Positions 18,179-27,562 are shown, numbered from the stretch's first letter. The stretch is 64,000 nt of DNA from JAFDVN01 sp964472275 (GCA_964472275.1 CAYYJN010000007.1:1-64000); one strand, 5' to 3'. Notes: generated from the sequence alone by a model not told the origin. Program-made: numbers and translations.

Positions 18179-19803
18179 AGCGCGGCCTCCACACGCCAAC
18201 TGCGGCCGAAGCGAGGATGATCCTCCGGCGCGACCGCGACCCGCAGAGGCCCGCTGGCGGGAAGCGCGCCCCGCTCCGCCCCGAAGAACCACACGAGCCC
18301 GTCTTCCAGGCCCCGCACCTTCAAGCGCCAGTGCCCCGCGCCGAATTCCTGGGGTGCGCCCAGCACTTCGCCTTCCACCCGCGCCATGGGCGGCGGAAAG
18401 CCTTGGCCAAAGGGTTCGAGGCGGCTGAGGGCCCGAGCGTCCGGGATGTCGGAAGCGATGCCATCCAGGGGCAGACTGGGCGCGGCCGCGCCGGAGGCCT
18501 GACCTTCCGCGCCACGATTCAGCGCCTGACGGAGGAAGCTCAAGCGCCCGGGCTCGAAACTCATGCCCGCCGCGAGCCGATGGCCGCCGCCACTGCGGAG
18601 GAAGGGCCGCGCCAGGTCGAGCAGGGCGCCGAGGTCGTAGCCCTCGGGCGCGCGGAGCGAGCAGTGGGCCATGCCATCCAGCACCGTGCAGACGGCCGTG
18701 GGCTTGCCGCTCTCGCGGCTGCGCTGGCCCGCGACGATGCCGATGACGCCCTTGTGGGCCTCCGGCTCGATGACGAGGTCGAAGGCCGCCCCATCCGGCG
18801 GCGGCAGCCGCTCCGAAAGAGCTTTCTGCACCGCGCGGCGCTCCGAGTTGAGTTGCTCGACCCGCTCCGCCAGCCGCTCCGCTTCCACCGCGTCGCGGGT
18901 GAGGAGCAGCTTCACCGCGTCCTCCGCGCCACCCATGCGGCCCACCGCGTTGAGCCGCGGCGCGACGCCGAAGGCGATTTGTTGAGCGGTGGGGATGCCT
19001 TCGACGCGCGCGGCCTTGAGCAGCGCGGCGAGCCCCGGCCCATTGGCGCCGCTCAACGCCTGGAGTCCCCGGCGCACGAGCAGCGCGTTCTCGCCGGTGA
19101 GCGGCACCATGTCCGCGATGGTGCCGATGGCGACCAGTTTCGCGAGCCCGTCCAGGAAGGCCGGATCGTTCCCGACCAAGGCCTGGGCCAGCTTGAAGGC
19201 CACGCCCACGCCGGAGAGGTTGGGATTCGGGTAGTCGTCCAGGTGGGGATGCGCGACGATGCAACCAGGCAGCGAAGGCCCCAGCCCGTGGTGGTCCGTG
19301 ATGATCCATTCCAGCCCGAGCTCCGCGCTGGCGGCCACTTCCTCCACGGAACGCACGCCGCAATCCACGGAGATGAGCAGCCGCGGGTCGCGGGTCGCCT
19401 TCAGCTCGCGGATGCAGTCCAGGTGCAGGCCATAGCCGTCGTTGAAGCGGTTGGGAATGAAGAAGGACACCTTCGCGCCCAGCTTCTCCAACACCCGCGT
19501 CAAGAGGGCCGTGGCCGTCACGCCGTCCACATCGTAGTCGCCGTAGATGACGATGGGCTCGCCCGCGGCGATGGCCGCGCGGATGCGCTCCGCCGCCGCG
19601 CCCACGCCCGCGAGCGCCAACGGATCCGTGGCGCGGAACCAAGCTGGATCCAGCCGCCAGGCGAGGTCATCCGGCGCGTCCACGCCGCGAAGCCACGCGA
19701 GCCGCGCCGCGCGCGGGTCCAGACCCCACGCGTCCGCGAGGCGCATCCAGGGTTCCAGGCCAGCGGGGGCCTCGCGGCGGATCCGCCAGGCCAGAGGCGG
19801 CAT
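18175..19803 (-). CDS. recJ: single-stranded-DNA exonuclease RecJ
   Basis: A 542-residue 5'-3' ssDNA exonuclease of recombination and repair. DHH-family motifs are clear: YGDYDVDGVTATAL, ISVDCGVRS, TDHHGLGPSLPG, and IGTIADMVPL. The DHHA1 part follows with HKGVIGIVAGQ and RSGGGHRLAAGMSF, and a C-terminal OB-like region. ATG 19803 lies two bases after the accA stop. The length is slightly short for RecJ (about 550-580), but all catalytic motifs are present. Confidence 0.93.
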   Translation of the reverse strand: MPPLAWRIRREAPAGLEPWMRLADAWGLDPRAARLAWLRGVDAPDDLAWRLDPAWFRATDPLALAGVGAAAERIRAAIAAGEPIVIYGDYDVDGVTATALLTRVLEKLGAKVSFFIPNRFNDGYGLHLDCIRELKATRDPRLLISVDCGVRSVEEVAASAELGLEWIITDHHGLGPSLPGCIVAHPHLDDYPNPNLSGVGVAFKLAQALVGNDPAFLDGLAKLVAIGTIADMVPLTGENALLVRRGLQALSGANGPGLAALLKAARVEGIPTAQQIAFGVAPRLNAVGRMGGAEDAVKLLLTRDAVEAERLAERVEQLNSERRAVQKALSERLPPPDGAAFDLVIEPEAHKGVIGIVAGQRSRESGKPTAVCTVLDGMAHCSLRAPEGYDLGALLDLARPFLRSGGGHRLAAGMSFEPGRLSFLRQALNRGAEGQASGAAAPSLPLDGIASDIPDARALSRLEPFGQGFPPPMARVEGEVLGAPQEFGAGHWRLKVRGLEDGLVWFFGAERGALPASGPLRVAVAPEDHPRFGRSWRVEAAL

Positions 19804-19805
19804 GG

Positions 19806-20753
19806 TCAGCCGACGCTGCCCATGCGGGCGAACTTCTGGTAGCGCTGCTCGACGAGTTCTTCGGCGCTCAAGTCCGACAGCTCGTGGAAGGCCTCGGTGA
19901 CGGCCTCCTTCAACGCGGCGGCGGCGGCGTCCCAATCGATGTGCGCGCCCCCGAGCGGTTCGGGGATGACCGCGTCAATGACGCCCAGATCCTTCAGGCG
20001 GGGGGCGGTGAGCTTCAAGGCCTCGGCGGCTTTCGGAGCCTGGGCCGAATCCTTCCAGAGGATCGAAGCGCACCCTTCGGGGCTGATGACGGAATAGACC
20101 GCGTTCTCCATCATGAGCACGCGATCCGCCACCCCCAGCGCCAGCGCGCCGCCGGAGCCGCCTTCGCCGATGACGACGGAAACGATGGGCACTTCCAGCT
20201 TGGCCATCTCGATGAGGTTGCGGGCGATGGCTTCGGCCTGGCCGCGCTCCTCGGCCTCGATGCCGGGGTAGGCGCCCATGGTGTCAATGAGGCAGAGCAC
20301 CGGGCGCTTGAATTTCTGCGCCAGCTCCATGAGGCGCAGCGCCTTGCGGTAGCCCTCGGGCTTGGGCATGCCGAAATTGCGATGGATCTTCTGCTTGGTG
20401 TCGCGGCCCTTCTCCTGGCCGATGACCATGACGGGATTGCCGTCCAGCCAGCCGAGGCCGCCGACGATGGCCGGATCATCCGCGAAACGGCGATCGCCGT
20501 GAATCTCTTCGAAGCGGTCGCAAATGCGCTGAAGGTAGTCCAGCGTGTAGGGCCGCTTGGGGTGGCGGGCGAGCTGGCAACGCTGCCAGTCCGTGAGGTT
20601 GCCGAAGAGATCCTGGCGCAGCTTGTCGAGCTTCTTCTGGAGCTTCTCCCGCTCCTTGGACTGGGCCGGATCCATTTCCAACGCCTGGATCTGGGCTTCC
20701 AGCTCCAGGATGGGCTTCTCAAGTTCGGCTAGGTTCTGGGGTTGTGCGCTCAT
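19806..20753 (-). CDS. accA: acetyl-CoA carboxylase carboxyltransferase subunit alpha
   Basis: A 315-residue subunit that, with AccD, transfers the carboxyl group from biotin to acetyl-CoA to make malonyl-CoA. The N-terminal coiled coil (ILELEAQIQALE...KLQKKLDKLRQDLF) and the crotonase-fold core (IVGGLGWLDGNPVMVIGQEKG, IDTMGAYPGIEAEERGQ, GEGGSGGALALGVADRV) are standard. It heads the accA-recJ-lpt-lptB-rpoN run. ATG 20753 is taken because upstream sequence diverges into the next plus-strand gene's leader. Confidence 0.95.
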   Translation of the reverse strand: MSAQPQNLAELEKPILELEAQIQALEMDPAQSKEREKLQKKLDKLRQDLFGNLTDWQRCQLARHPKRPYTLDYLQRICDRFEEIHGDRRFADDPAIVGGLGWLDGNPVMVIGQEKGRDTKQKIHRNFGMPKPEGYRKALRLMELAQKFKRPVLCLIDTMGAYPGIEAEERGQAEAIARNLIEMAKLEVPIVSVVIGEGGSGGALALGVADRVLMMENAVYSVISPEGCASILWKDSAQAPKAAEALKLTAPRLKDLGVIDAVIPEPLGGAHIDWDAAAAALKEAVTEAFHELSDLSAEELVEQRYQKFARMGSVG

Positions 20754-20858
20754 CGGGTCTCGCTTGACCTTGAGTCTATCTGCGGACCCGCCCGGGCCGC
20801 CAGAGCGGGGACTTTGGGGGGAAAAGCGGCATCTAAGGGATGTCCTCCGAGGTTTCCC

Positions 20859-21422
20859 ATGCGCATCCCCGTCGCCTTTCCCGCGTCCCTCCTCCTCGCG
20901 TCCGTCCTGGGCGCCGCGCAGCCGCAAGAAATCGCGGGCAAAGACTTGAAGACGGTGCCCGGCCCCCTGGTGGACCGCTACTGCGGCGCGCCGGGCTATC
21001 ACGACCCCGCCGCCGGTCTCGGCGATTCGGACCTCCAGATACGATTCCGCGAAGCCGCGCGCCGGAGCCCCAGCATCCCGGCCCGGGCGCTCCCGGATGG
21101 AGCCGTGGCCGTCTCCGACACCGTGGGTTCCGTGGCCGGATGGAAGGCCTACCGAGTCGAAGTGCCCGCCGGGATGAAAGTCCACGCCCGCATCCATTCC
21201 GCCCACGATGGTTGGTTTCTCGTGCGCACCGTGAACCGCATGGGCTCCCTCGAACCCGGCATGCTCCAGAACCTCATCCCCACCGGCAACCCCGAAGCCA
21301 GCTACACCAACCTCAAGGGCGAGCCCAACACCATCTTCTTCGTCGTGGACACCAGCGAACTCGGCACCGAAACCGAGCCTTACACGCTGGTCGTGGATTG
21401 GACGGGAAGCGCCAAACCCTGA
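20859..21422 (+). CDS. secreted protein of unknown function
   Basis: A 187-residue protein with a signal peptide (residues 1-20, LLLASVLGAA) and no lipobox. The mature part looks like one beta-sandwich domain (WKAYRVEVPAGMKVHARIHS, NTIFFVVDTSELGTETEPYTLVVDW) reminiscent of pre-peptidase C-terminal-like domains; that resemblance is weak. CGAGG lies before ATG 20859. It is followed after 17 bp by coaE-tldD, possibly in one transcript. Confidence 0.65.
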   Translation: MRIPVAFPASLLLASVLGAAQPQEIAGKDLKTVPGPLVDRYCGAPGYHDPAAGLGDSDLQIRFREAARRSPSIPARALPDGAVAVSDTVGSVAGWKAYRVEVPAGMKVHARIHSAHDGWFLVRTVNRMGSLEPGMLQNLIPTGNPEASYTNLKGEPNTIFFVVDTSELGTETEPYTLVVDWTGSAKP

Positions 21423-21439
21423 GCGTCTAGAATCGCGGG

Positions 21440-23536
21440 ATGGCTGCGACGCCCTTCCCCCTCCTCGGCCTCTCCGGCGGCATCGCCGCGGGGAAGAGCT
21501 TCGTGGGGCGTTGGCTGACGGCGCGGGGATGGGCGCTCATTGACGCGGACGCGCTGGCGCGGGAGGCGGTGATTCCTGGGAGCGAAGGGCTCGCGGCGGT
21601 GGTGGCGGCCTTCGGGCCGTCCATGATCGCGGCGGATGGCTCGCTCGACCGATGCGCGCTCGCCCGCGTCATCTTCAACGACGGTGGAAAGCGACGGGAG
21701 CTGGAAGCCATCCTCCATCCCCGCATCGAGGCGCTTCGGGCCGAACGACTCGCGGCTCTTCCGGCGAGCACGAAGGGCGCGGTGCTGGACGCGGCGCTGT
21801 GGGTGGAGCGGGGCCGCGCCCACCACTTCGACGCCTTCTGGACCGTGGACGCGCCGGAGCAAATCCGCGTGAAGCGCCTCATGGAGCGGGATGGCCTCGA
21901 CGAGCCCTCCGCCCGCGCGCGCGTCCGCGCCCAGGTCCACGCGGCCGAGCGCGCGCTGCATGCGGACTTCGTGGTGCCTAACGATGGGCGCGACCTGGAA
22001 GGCATCCTCCCCGAAGCCGAGGCCGAGGTTCTGGCACACTGGAAGACCCGCCGCGCGCGGGCTTGGAGATCCTTGATGGACGCGCCCTTCAGCCCCGACC
22101 AGCTCCGGCTGGTGCTCGAAACCCTGCTGTCCAAGGGCGGCTCCTACGCCGAAGCGTTCGTGGAGCGCCGTCGCGCCAACGCCCTCGGCATGGACGATGG
22201 GCGCATGGAAGATCTCGTGGTGTCCGAAACGCTCGGCGTGGGCCTGCGCGTGATGGAAGGCGAGACCACCCGCTTCGCCGATCTCATATCGCCAAGCTTG
22301 GACGAATTGCTGGAGGCCGCTCGCACCCTCGCCGCGCCAGGCGTGGGAAAAGCGGTGGCCGTGGCGGCCTTGAAGCCGGTCGCCGTGCCCACGCCCAGCC
22401 CGGTCATCCAGGATCCCTCCACCGTGGCCCTCATCGACAAGGTCGCGCTCGTGAAGCGCGCGGAAGCCCTCGCCCGGAAAGAGACGGACGCGCTTCGCCC
22501 CGGCGCGCTACGCCAAGTGTCCGTGGGTTACGGCGACAGCACCCAGAGCGTGTGGGTCGCGTCCGCTGAAGGTGAGGGCGAAGTCGCGGTCGGACGCGTC
22601 AGCGAGGATCGCCGCGTGCAGGGCGTGCTGCGCCTCAGCATCACGACGGGCGCGAAAGACGAGAACGGCGATCGCCTCCAGACCGGCTATCAAGCCTTGG
22701 GCGAAACCCGAGGCTTCGAACTCTTCGCCGACGACCGAGTGGAGGCCACCGTCAAGGAGGCCGCGCGCCTCGCGGTGCTGGCCCTCGACGCCCAGCCCGC
22801 GCCCGCGGGCACCTTCCCCGTCGTGCTCAGCTCCAGCGCCGGCGGCACCATGATCCACGAGGCCTGCGGCCACGGTCTCGAAGCGGACCTCGCGCTGGCG
22901 GGCATGAGCGCCTTCGCGGGCAAACTGGGCCAGAAGGTCGCCGCCGACGGCGTGACCATCGTGGACGACGGCACCCTGCCCCACAAGCGCGGCAGCGCCG
23001 CCGTGGATGATGAAGGCAACGCTTCCACGCGCGTGGTGCTCATCGAGAACGGCATCCTCAAGCAGTACCTCCAAAGCCGAAAAACCGCGCGGAAGATGGG
23101 CGTCGAGCCCACGGGCAACGGCCGCCGCGAAAGCTACAAGCACCTGCCCATCCCGCGCATGCGCAACACCTTCCTCGCGCCGGGGAGCGAAGCGCCCGAA
23201 GCCATCCTCGCGGACCTGGACCGCGGCCTCTTCGTGAAGCACATGGGCGGCGGCCAGGTGGACACCGTCACCGGCAATTTCGTCTTCGAGGTGAAGGAGG
23301 GCTACTGGGTCGAGAAGGGCCAGCTCAAGTATCCCGTGAAGAACGCCACCCTCAGCGGCGCGGGCCCCGCCGTGCTCCAGCAGCTCACGCGCATCGGCCA
23401 TGACCTCGAACACTTCGACATCGGTACCTGCGGTAAAGACGGCCAGGGCGTGCCCGTCAGCGACGCCCTGCCCACCATCCTCTGCCCCGCCCTGGTCGTG
23501 GGCGGAACGGCCGAACCCCTGCCCTCAGTTCTTTAA
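21440..23536 (+). CDS. coaE-tldD: dephospho-CoA kinase fused in frame to TldD
   Basis: One uninterrupted 698-codon frame. Residues 1-205 are dephospho-CoA kinase (last step of CoA synthesis): P-loop GLSGGIAAGKS, LIDADALAREAV, ILHPRIEALR and ADFVVPNDG. Residues 213-698 are TldD, the metalloprotease subunit that works with TldE, with HEACGH (H473, E474, H478) as zinc site. Met213 (ATG 22076) has GGAGAT upstream, so TldD may also start internally. A TGATG junction sits out of frame at 22074-22078, so a one-base indel in the GC tract near 22047-22062 would give the ordinary two-gene layout. Confidence 0.85.
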   Translation: MAATPFPLLGLSGGIAAGKSFVGRWLTARGWALIDADALAREAVIPGSEGLAAVVAAFGPSMIAADGSLDRCALARVIFNDGGKRRELEAILHPRIEALRAERLAALPASTKGAVLDAALWVERGRAHHFDAFWTVDAPEQIRVKRLMERDGLDEPSARARVRAQVHAAERALHADFVVPNDGRDLEGILPEAEAEVLAHWKTRRARAWRSLMDAPFSPDQLRLVLETLLSKGGSYAEAFVERRRANALGMDDGRMEDLVVSETLGVGLRVMEGETTRFADLISPSLDELLEAARTLAAPGVGKAVAVAALKPVAVPTPSPVIQDPSTVALIDKVALVKRAEALARKETDALRPGALRQVSVGYGDSTQSVWVASAEGEGEVAVGRVSEDRRVQGVLRLSITTGAKDENGDRLQTGYQALGETRGFELFADDRVEATVKEAARLAVLALDAQPAPAGTFPVVLSSSAGGTMIHEACGHGLEADLALAGMSAFAGKLGQKVAADGVTIVDDGTLPHKRGSAAVDDEGNASTRVVLIENGILKQYLQSRKTARKMGVEPTGNGRRESYKHLPIPRMRNTFLAPGSEAPEAILADLDRGLFVKHMGGGQVDTVTGNFVFEVKEGYWVEKGQLKYPVKNATLSGAGPAVLQQLTRIGHDLEHFDIGTCGKDGQGVPVSDALPTILCPALVVGGTAEPLPSVL

Positions 23537-23540
23537 AATA

Positions 23541-23644
23541 ACCACGCGGAGGGCAACTGAGAAAGGCCGGAGGGCAGCGGAGGAATGCGATTTCAAGTCC
23601 CACCTCTGCTGCCCTCCGCACTTCCGCTGTCCTCCGCGTAATCG
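23541..23644. repeat. intergenic inverted repeat, family B
   Basis: Imperfect arms of about 40 bp (ACGCGGAGGGCA...GCGGAGG and its complement CCTCTGCTGCCCTCCG...CCTCCGCGT) fill the space between tldD and tldE. The right arm ends CGCGTAATCGCTTTTT and, read on the minus strand, resembles the single arm at 48439-48488. It may form a strong hairpin in the tldD-tldE transcript. Confidence 0.7.
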
Positions 23645-23659
23645 CTTTTTGAAGGCCCC

Positions 23660-25027
23660 ATGTTCCGAACGCTGATTCCCGAAAATCTCGAAGCCAAGCT
23701 CCAGGACGGCCTCGCCCACGCGATGAAGCTAGGCGCGGATGGGGCCGAAGCGTACTTGTCCGTCTCCCGCGGCAATAAGGCCAAAGTGCAGAACGGCGCG
23801 CTGGAGGATCTGACGCAGTCCAAGCGCGGCGGGCTCGGCGTGCGCGTGCTGCGCGGCGGGCGCACGGGTCTCGCGACGAGCACCGACCTTTCCCGTGCGG
23901 ACTTCAAGGAACTCTTCGCCACGGCCTTCGAGCTGGCGGCGCTGGGCGACGAGGACAAGTGGCTTCGCCAGGCCGAACCTTCCGGGGCGGATGACCTTCC
24001 AAGCCGCTACAACGCGGCGCTCGAAGCCCTCACGCCCCAGGACCGCATCGAACGCGCGATGCGCCTCGAAGCCGAAGCCCGCAAGGCCTCGCCGAAGGTG
24101 GCCGCCATCCGCGAATCCTCCTGGAGCGACGGCATCGGCGCGAGCCTGCTCCTCACGCAGAAGGGCGTGCGCGCCGCGGACTTCGGCAATTACGCCGCCG
24201 CTTCCATCGAACTGGCCGTGGCCGAAGGCGAGGATCGCCAAGCCTCCTGGCATTGGGACATGGGCCGCACGCCCAACCTTGACCTCGCCGCCATCGGCGC
24301 CGAAGCCGCGCGCAAGGGCGAGCTGAAGCTCAACCCCAAAGCGCTCCCAGCGGGCAAGTATCGCGTCGTGCTCCACCCGGAAGTGGCCGTGGATCTGCTC
24401 GGCATCGTGACGGGCATGCTCAGCGCCGAATCCGTCTCCCGGGGCCGCAGCATCTTCGCGGGCAAGCTCGGCACGGCCATCGCCTCACCCCTGCTGACGC
24501 TGGTGGATGACGGCCGCCTCGTGATGCCCGATGGCAGCGCGGCCCTGGGCAGCGAGCCTTGGGACGGTGAGGGCCTGCCGACACGGCGCAATGTCCTCAT
24601 CGAGGACGGCGTGCTCAAGACCTACCTGCACACCCTGCGCAGCGCCGCCGAGATGGGCCAGTCGCCCACGGCTAGCGGGGGCCGCGGCCTCGGCTCCAAC
24701 CCGGGCGTGACCACCTTCAACCTCGTCCCCAAGGCAGGCGCGGCTTCGGTGCCGAGCCTCTTCGCGCAGGCCGAAGGCGGCGTGCTCATCACCGAGCTCA
24801 TGGGCCTGCACACCGTGGATCCCGTCAGCGGCGACCTGAGCGTGGGCGCCAGCGGCATCCGCATCCGCGGCGGCGCCCTCGCCGAGCCCGTGGACAAGAT
24901 CACCTTCGCGGGAAACCTTCGCGACTTCCTCACCCGCATCGCCGCCCTGGGCGACGACCTCCGCTGGTATGGCTCCAGCGCGGGCATGAGCATCCTGCTC
25001 GACGACATCGCGCTCGGCGGGGCTTGA
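23660..25027 (+). CDS. pmbA: TldE/PmbA metalloprotease partner
   Basis: A 455-residue TldE subunit. With TldD it forms a heterodimeric zinc protease that degrades or matures small peptides, as shown for microcin B17 in E. coli. Family segments include GADGAEAYLSVSRGNKAKVQNG, ARKASPKVAAIRESSWSD, RYNVVL-type YRVVLHPEVAVDLLGIVTGMLSAE, and GSEPWDGEGLPTRRNVLIEDG. As expected for TldE it lacks the HExxxH zinc motif present in TldD. AAGG lies shortly before ATG 23660. Confidence 0.93.
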   Translation: MFRTLIPENLEAKLQDGLAHAMKLGADGAEAYLSVSRGNKAKVQNGALEDLTQSKRGGLGVRVLRGGRTGLATSTDLSRADFKELFATAFELAALGDEDKWLRQAEPSGADDLPSRYNAALEALTPQDRIERAMRLEAEARKASPKVAAIRESSWSDGIGASLLLTQKGVRAADFGNYAAASIELAVAEGEDRQASWHWDMGRTPNLDLAAIGAEAARKGELKLNPKALPAGKYRVVLHPEVAVDLLGIVTGMLSAESVSRGRSIFAGKLGTAIASPLLTLVDDGRLVMPDGSAALGSEPWDGEGLPTRRNVLIEDGVLKTYLHTLRSAAEMGQSPTASGGRGLGSNPGVTTFNLVPKAGAASVPSLFAQAEGGVLITELMGLHTVDPVSGDLSVGASGIRIRGGALAEPVDKITFAGNLRDFLTRIAALGDDLRWYGSSAGMSILLDDIALGGA

Positions 25028-25034
25028 GATATTT

Positions 25035-25105
25035 ATCCGCAGATTACGCAGATGACGCCGATTTCAACTTCAACCCAATCTGCGTAATCGGCGTAATCTG
25101 CGGAT
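25035..25105. repeat. intergenic inverted repeat, family A
   Basis: Arms ATCCGCAGATTACGCAGATG... and ...CGGCGTAATCTGCGGAT pair over about 28 bp around a short spacer. A second copy with the same GATTACGC unit lies at 55841-55911. Both copies sit immediately upstream of a plus-strand start codon. Confidence 0.8.
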
Positions 25106-25122
25106 AGTTTTGAGGTTTTTCC

Positions 25123-26823
25123 ATGTCCCTTCAGGCCGCCCATGACTACCTCGCCGCGTCCCATCTGGAGGCGGAGCTTCGCGCGGAGCTGGAGCCGCTG
25201 GTGAAGGCGGCCGATAGCGGCGACACGGCGGCCATCGAGGAGTTGGACGACCGCTTCAGCGAGCCGCTGGCCTTCGGCACGGGCGGACTCCGCGGCCTCA
25301 TGGGCGCGGGCCTGAAGCGCATGAACGCGGTCAATGTGCGGCGCGCGACGATGGCGCTCGCGAGCGTCACGCAGCGCCGCGCGCCTGGGAAGAAGATCGC
25401 GCTCGTGGGCTACGACACGCGCCTCAACTCGGCGGCCTACGGCGAGGAAGCCGCGCGGACGCTGGCGGCGGCGGGCTACGAGGTCTACCTCGGCACGCGG
25501 CCCCTGCCCACGCCCTTCCTCTGCTTCGCCATGCGCGAACTGGGCGCGGCCTGCGGCGTCATCCTGACGGCCTCCCACAATCCGAAGGCCTACAACGGCT
25601 ACAAAGCCTACGACGACCGCGGCGCGCAGCTCGTGTCGCCCTGGGATTCGGAAGTGGAAGCGGAGATGGCGAAGCTGCCGCTCGTGCCAGAGCCGCCCAA
25701 GGCCGATGCCGCGCGCATCAAGCCCATCCCAGCCGAAGTGGAATCCGCCTACACGGAACTCGCGCTCAGCCTACGCCGCCACCCGCAACCCTTCGCCCCC
25801 GCCAAGCTGCTCTACACGCCCTTCCACGGCACCGGCGGCGCCTTCGTGCCCGGCTTCTTCAAAGCCGCCGAGCTTCCGCTGGAAGCCGCGAAGGCCCAGA
25901 GCGTCCAGGACGGCAACTTCCCCACCGCGCCGCGCCCGAATCCTGAGGAGATCGCCGCCTACGGCGCGACGCTCGACGAAGCGGCCGCGCTCGGCACCGA
26001 AGTCATCCTCGCCAACGATCCCGACGCGGACCGCATCGGCGTCGTCGCCAAGCGCAACGGCGCGTGGGAACTGATGAGCGGCAACGACCTCGCCGCGTTG
26101 GCGCTGGACTACCTCTGCCGCTTCGGCGGGCTGAAAGGCGTCGTCGTCAGCACGGTGGTGACGAGCGACTTTCTCGCCGAGGTGGCGAAGCAGCACGGGC
26201 TCCAGGTCATGTGGACCCTCACGGGATTCAAGAACATCGCCGCCTGCATGGACCGGCTCGTGGAGGTCGGCGAGGCCTACGCCTTCGGCGCCGAAGAAAG
26301 CTTCGGCATGCTGCTCAGCGACCGCCTGCGCGATAAGGACGGCGTGGCGACGAGCCTCGTCGTCGGCGAGATGATCGGCCACTACAAGGCGCTGGGTATG
26401 GGCCCCTTCGACGCCGTGCGCTTCCTCCAGAAGCAGGTGGGTGTCTTCCACAACCGCCTCGTGAACCTCGAAGACCCGCGCCCCGGAGGCGCCCAGCGCT
26501 TCGCGGAGGCCATGGCCCGCATCCGCGCCGCGGGCCTGACTACGCTCGGCGGTGAGAAGGTTGAAGCCTGGGAGGATTTCCAGACCGGCGAATTCCACGG
26601 CCGCGGTATCACGGAGCCGATCCTCGATCGTCCTGACCGCCGCGACATCGCGCAGGAGATCCCCCGCAGCAATGTGCTCAAGTTCCGCCTCGCGAGCGGC
26701 GCCTTCGCGGCCTTCCGCCCCAGCGGCACCGAGCCCAAGCTCAAGGTCTACCTCCAGAGCCGCACGGACGAGGCGCTGCTGGACCGCCTCGAAGCTGAAG
26801 CGCGCAGCCTGTTGGGACTCTGA
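25123..26823 (+). CDS. phosphoglucomutase/phosphomannomutase family enzyme
   Basis: A 566-residue alpha-D-phosphohexomutase of the PGM2-like subgroup. All four signatures are visible: phosphoserine loop TASHNPKAYNGYK, metal site DPDADRIG, sugar loop GAEESFGML and phosphate loop RPSGTEPKLK. It likely interconverts glucose-1-P and glucose-6-P or related sugars for envelope precursors; exact sugar preference is not readable. Its TGA shares a base with the ispD ATG (TGATG). Confidence 0.92.
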   Translation: MSLQAAHDYLAASHLEAELRAELEPLVKAADSGDTAAIEELDDRFSEPLAFGTGGLRGLMGAGLKRMNAVNVRRATMALASVTQRRAPGKKIALVGYDTRLNSAAYGEEAARTLAAAGYEVYLGTRPLPTPFLCFAMRELGAACGVILTASHNPKAYNGYKAYDDRGAQLVSPWDSEVEAEMAKLPLVPEPPKADAARIKPIPAEVESAYTELALSLRRHPQPFAPAKLLYTPFHGTGGAFVPGFFKAAELPLEAAKAQSVQDGNFPTAPRPNPEEIAAYGATLDEAAALGTEVILANDPDADRIGVVAKRNGAWELMSGNDLAALALDYLCRFGGLKGVVVSTVVTSDFLAEVAKQHGLQVMWTLTGFKNIAACMDRLVEVGEAYAFGAEESFGMLLSDRLRDKDGVATSLVVGEMIGHYKALGMGPFDAVRFLQKQVGVFHNRLVNLEDPRPGGAQRFAEAMARIRAAGLTTLGGEKVEAWEDFQTGEFHGRGITEPILDRPDRRDIAQEIPRSNVLKFRLASGAFAAFRPSGTEPKLKVYLQSRTDEALLDRLEAEARSLLGL

Positions 26824-27482
26824 TGCGCGCCTACCTCGCCATTCCCGCCGGAGGTCAGGGATTGCGCATGGGCGGCGGCGTGCCCAAGCAGTTCCGCGAC
26901 TGGAACGGCAAGCCCCTGCTCCGCGCGACGGCGGAAGCCTTCTTCACCCGCGGCATGCCCGCCCTAGCGGGGCTCGCTTTCGCGGTGCCCGAGGATCGCG
27001 CGGATGAAGTCCGCGCCTGGCCCTTCCCCGTGCCGGTGTTCGTGACCGTGGGCGGCGCCACGCGCCAGGCCTCCGTCGCCGCCGCGCTCGCGGCGTTGCC
27101 CGATGAACCCGAAGCCGCCGTGCTCATCCACGATGGCGTGCGCCCCTTCCCGCCCGCGGATCCCATCCACGCCGCGCTGGACGCGCTGGAAACCTGGGAT
27201 GGCGCCGTGCTGGCCGAACCCTGCACCGACACCCTGAAGCGCGTGGACGCCCGCTTGCGCATCGTCGCCACCGAACCCCGCGAACAGTTCTACCGCGCCC
27301 AGACGCCCCAGGTCTCACGCCTCGCCACCTGGCGCAACGCCTTCGCCGCCGCCGCGCGGGAAGGCTTCACCGGCACCGACGATGTGGCCCTCCTCGAGCG
27401 CCTCGGCCTCCGCGTCAAAGTCATCCCCTCCACCAGCGCCAACCTCAAAGTGACGACGCCGGAGGATTGGGCGCGGCTCTGA
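26823..27482 (+). CDS. ispD: 2-C-methyl-D-erythritol 4-phosphate cytidylyltransferase
   Basis: A 219-residue enzyme of the MEP isoprenoid pathway that makes CDP-methylerythritol. Motifs are AIPAGGQGLRMGGGVPKQF (CTP-binding loop), LIHDGVRPFPP, FYRAQTPQ and GTDDVALLERLG, with the closing NLKVTTPEDW. It is translationally coupled to the phosphohexomutase. A short perfect hairpin (ACCACA CCC TGTGGT) begins at its last base. Confidence 0.93.
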   Translation: MRAYLAIPAGGQGLRMGGGVPKQFRDWNGKPLLRATAEAFFTRGMPALAGLAFAVPEDRADEVRAWPFPVPVFVTVGGATRQASVAAALAALPDEPEAAVLIHDGVRPFPPADPIHAALDALETWDGAVLAEPCTDTLKRVDARLRIVATEPREQFYRAQTPQVSRLATWRNAFAAAAREGFTGTDDVALLERLGLRVKVIPSTSANLKVTTPEDWARL

Positions 27483-27562
27483 CCACACCCTGTGGTGCGA
27501 CGGCGGCGCGACGGCTCGGTCACGGGTTCATCAATCATCTTTTATATCAATAATTGAGAAAT

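Noticed and set aside
18179..19642. An N-terminal extension that would make the Lpt-like protein about 1061 residues
   Set aside because: The extension reads recJ out of frame and is Arg/Gly-rich nonsense; the ATGA junction at 18178 marks the true start.
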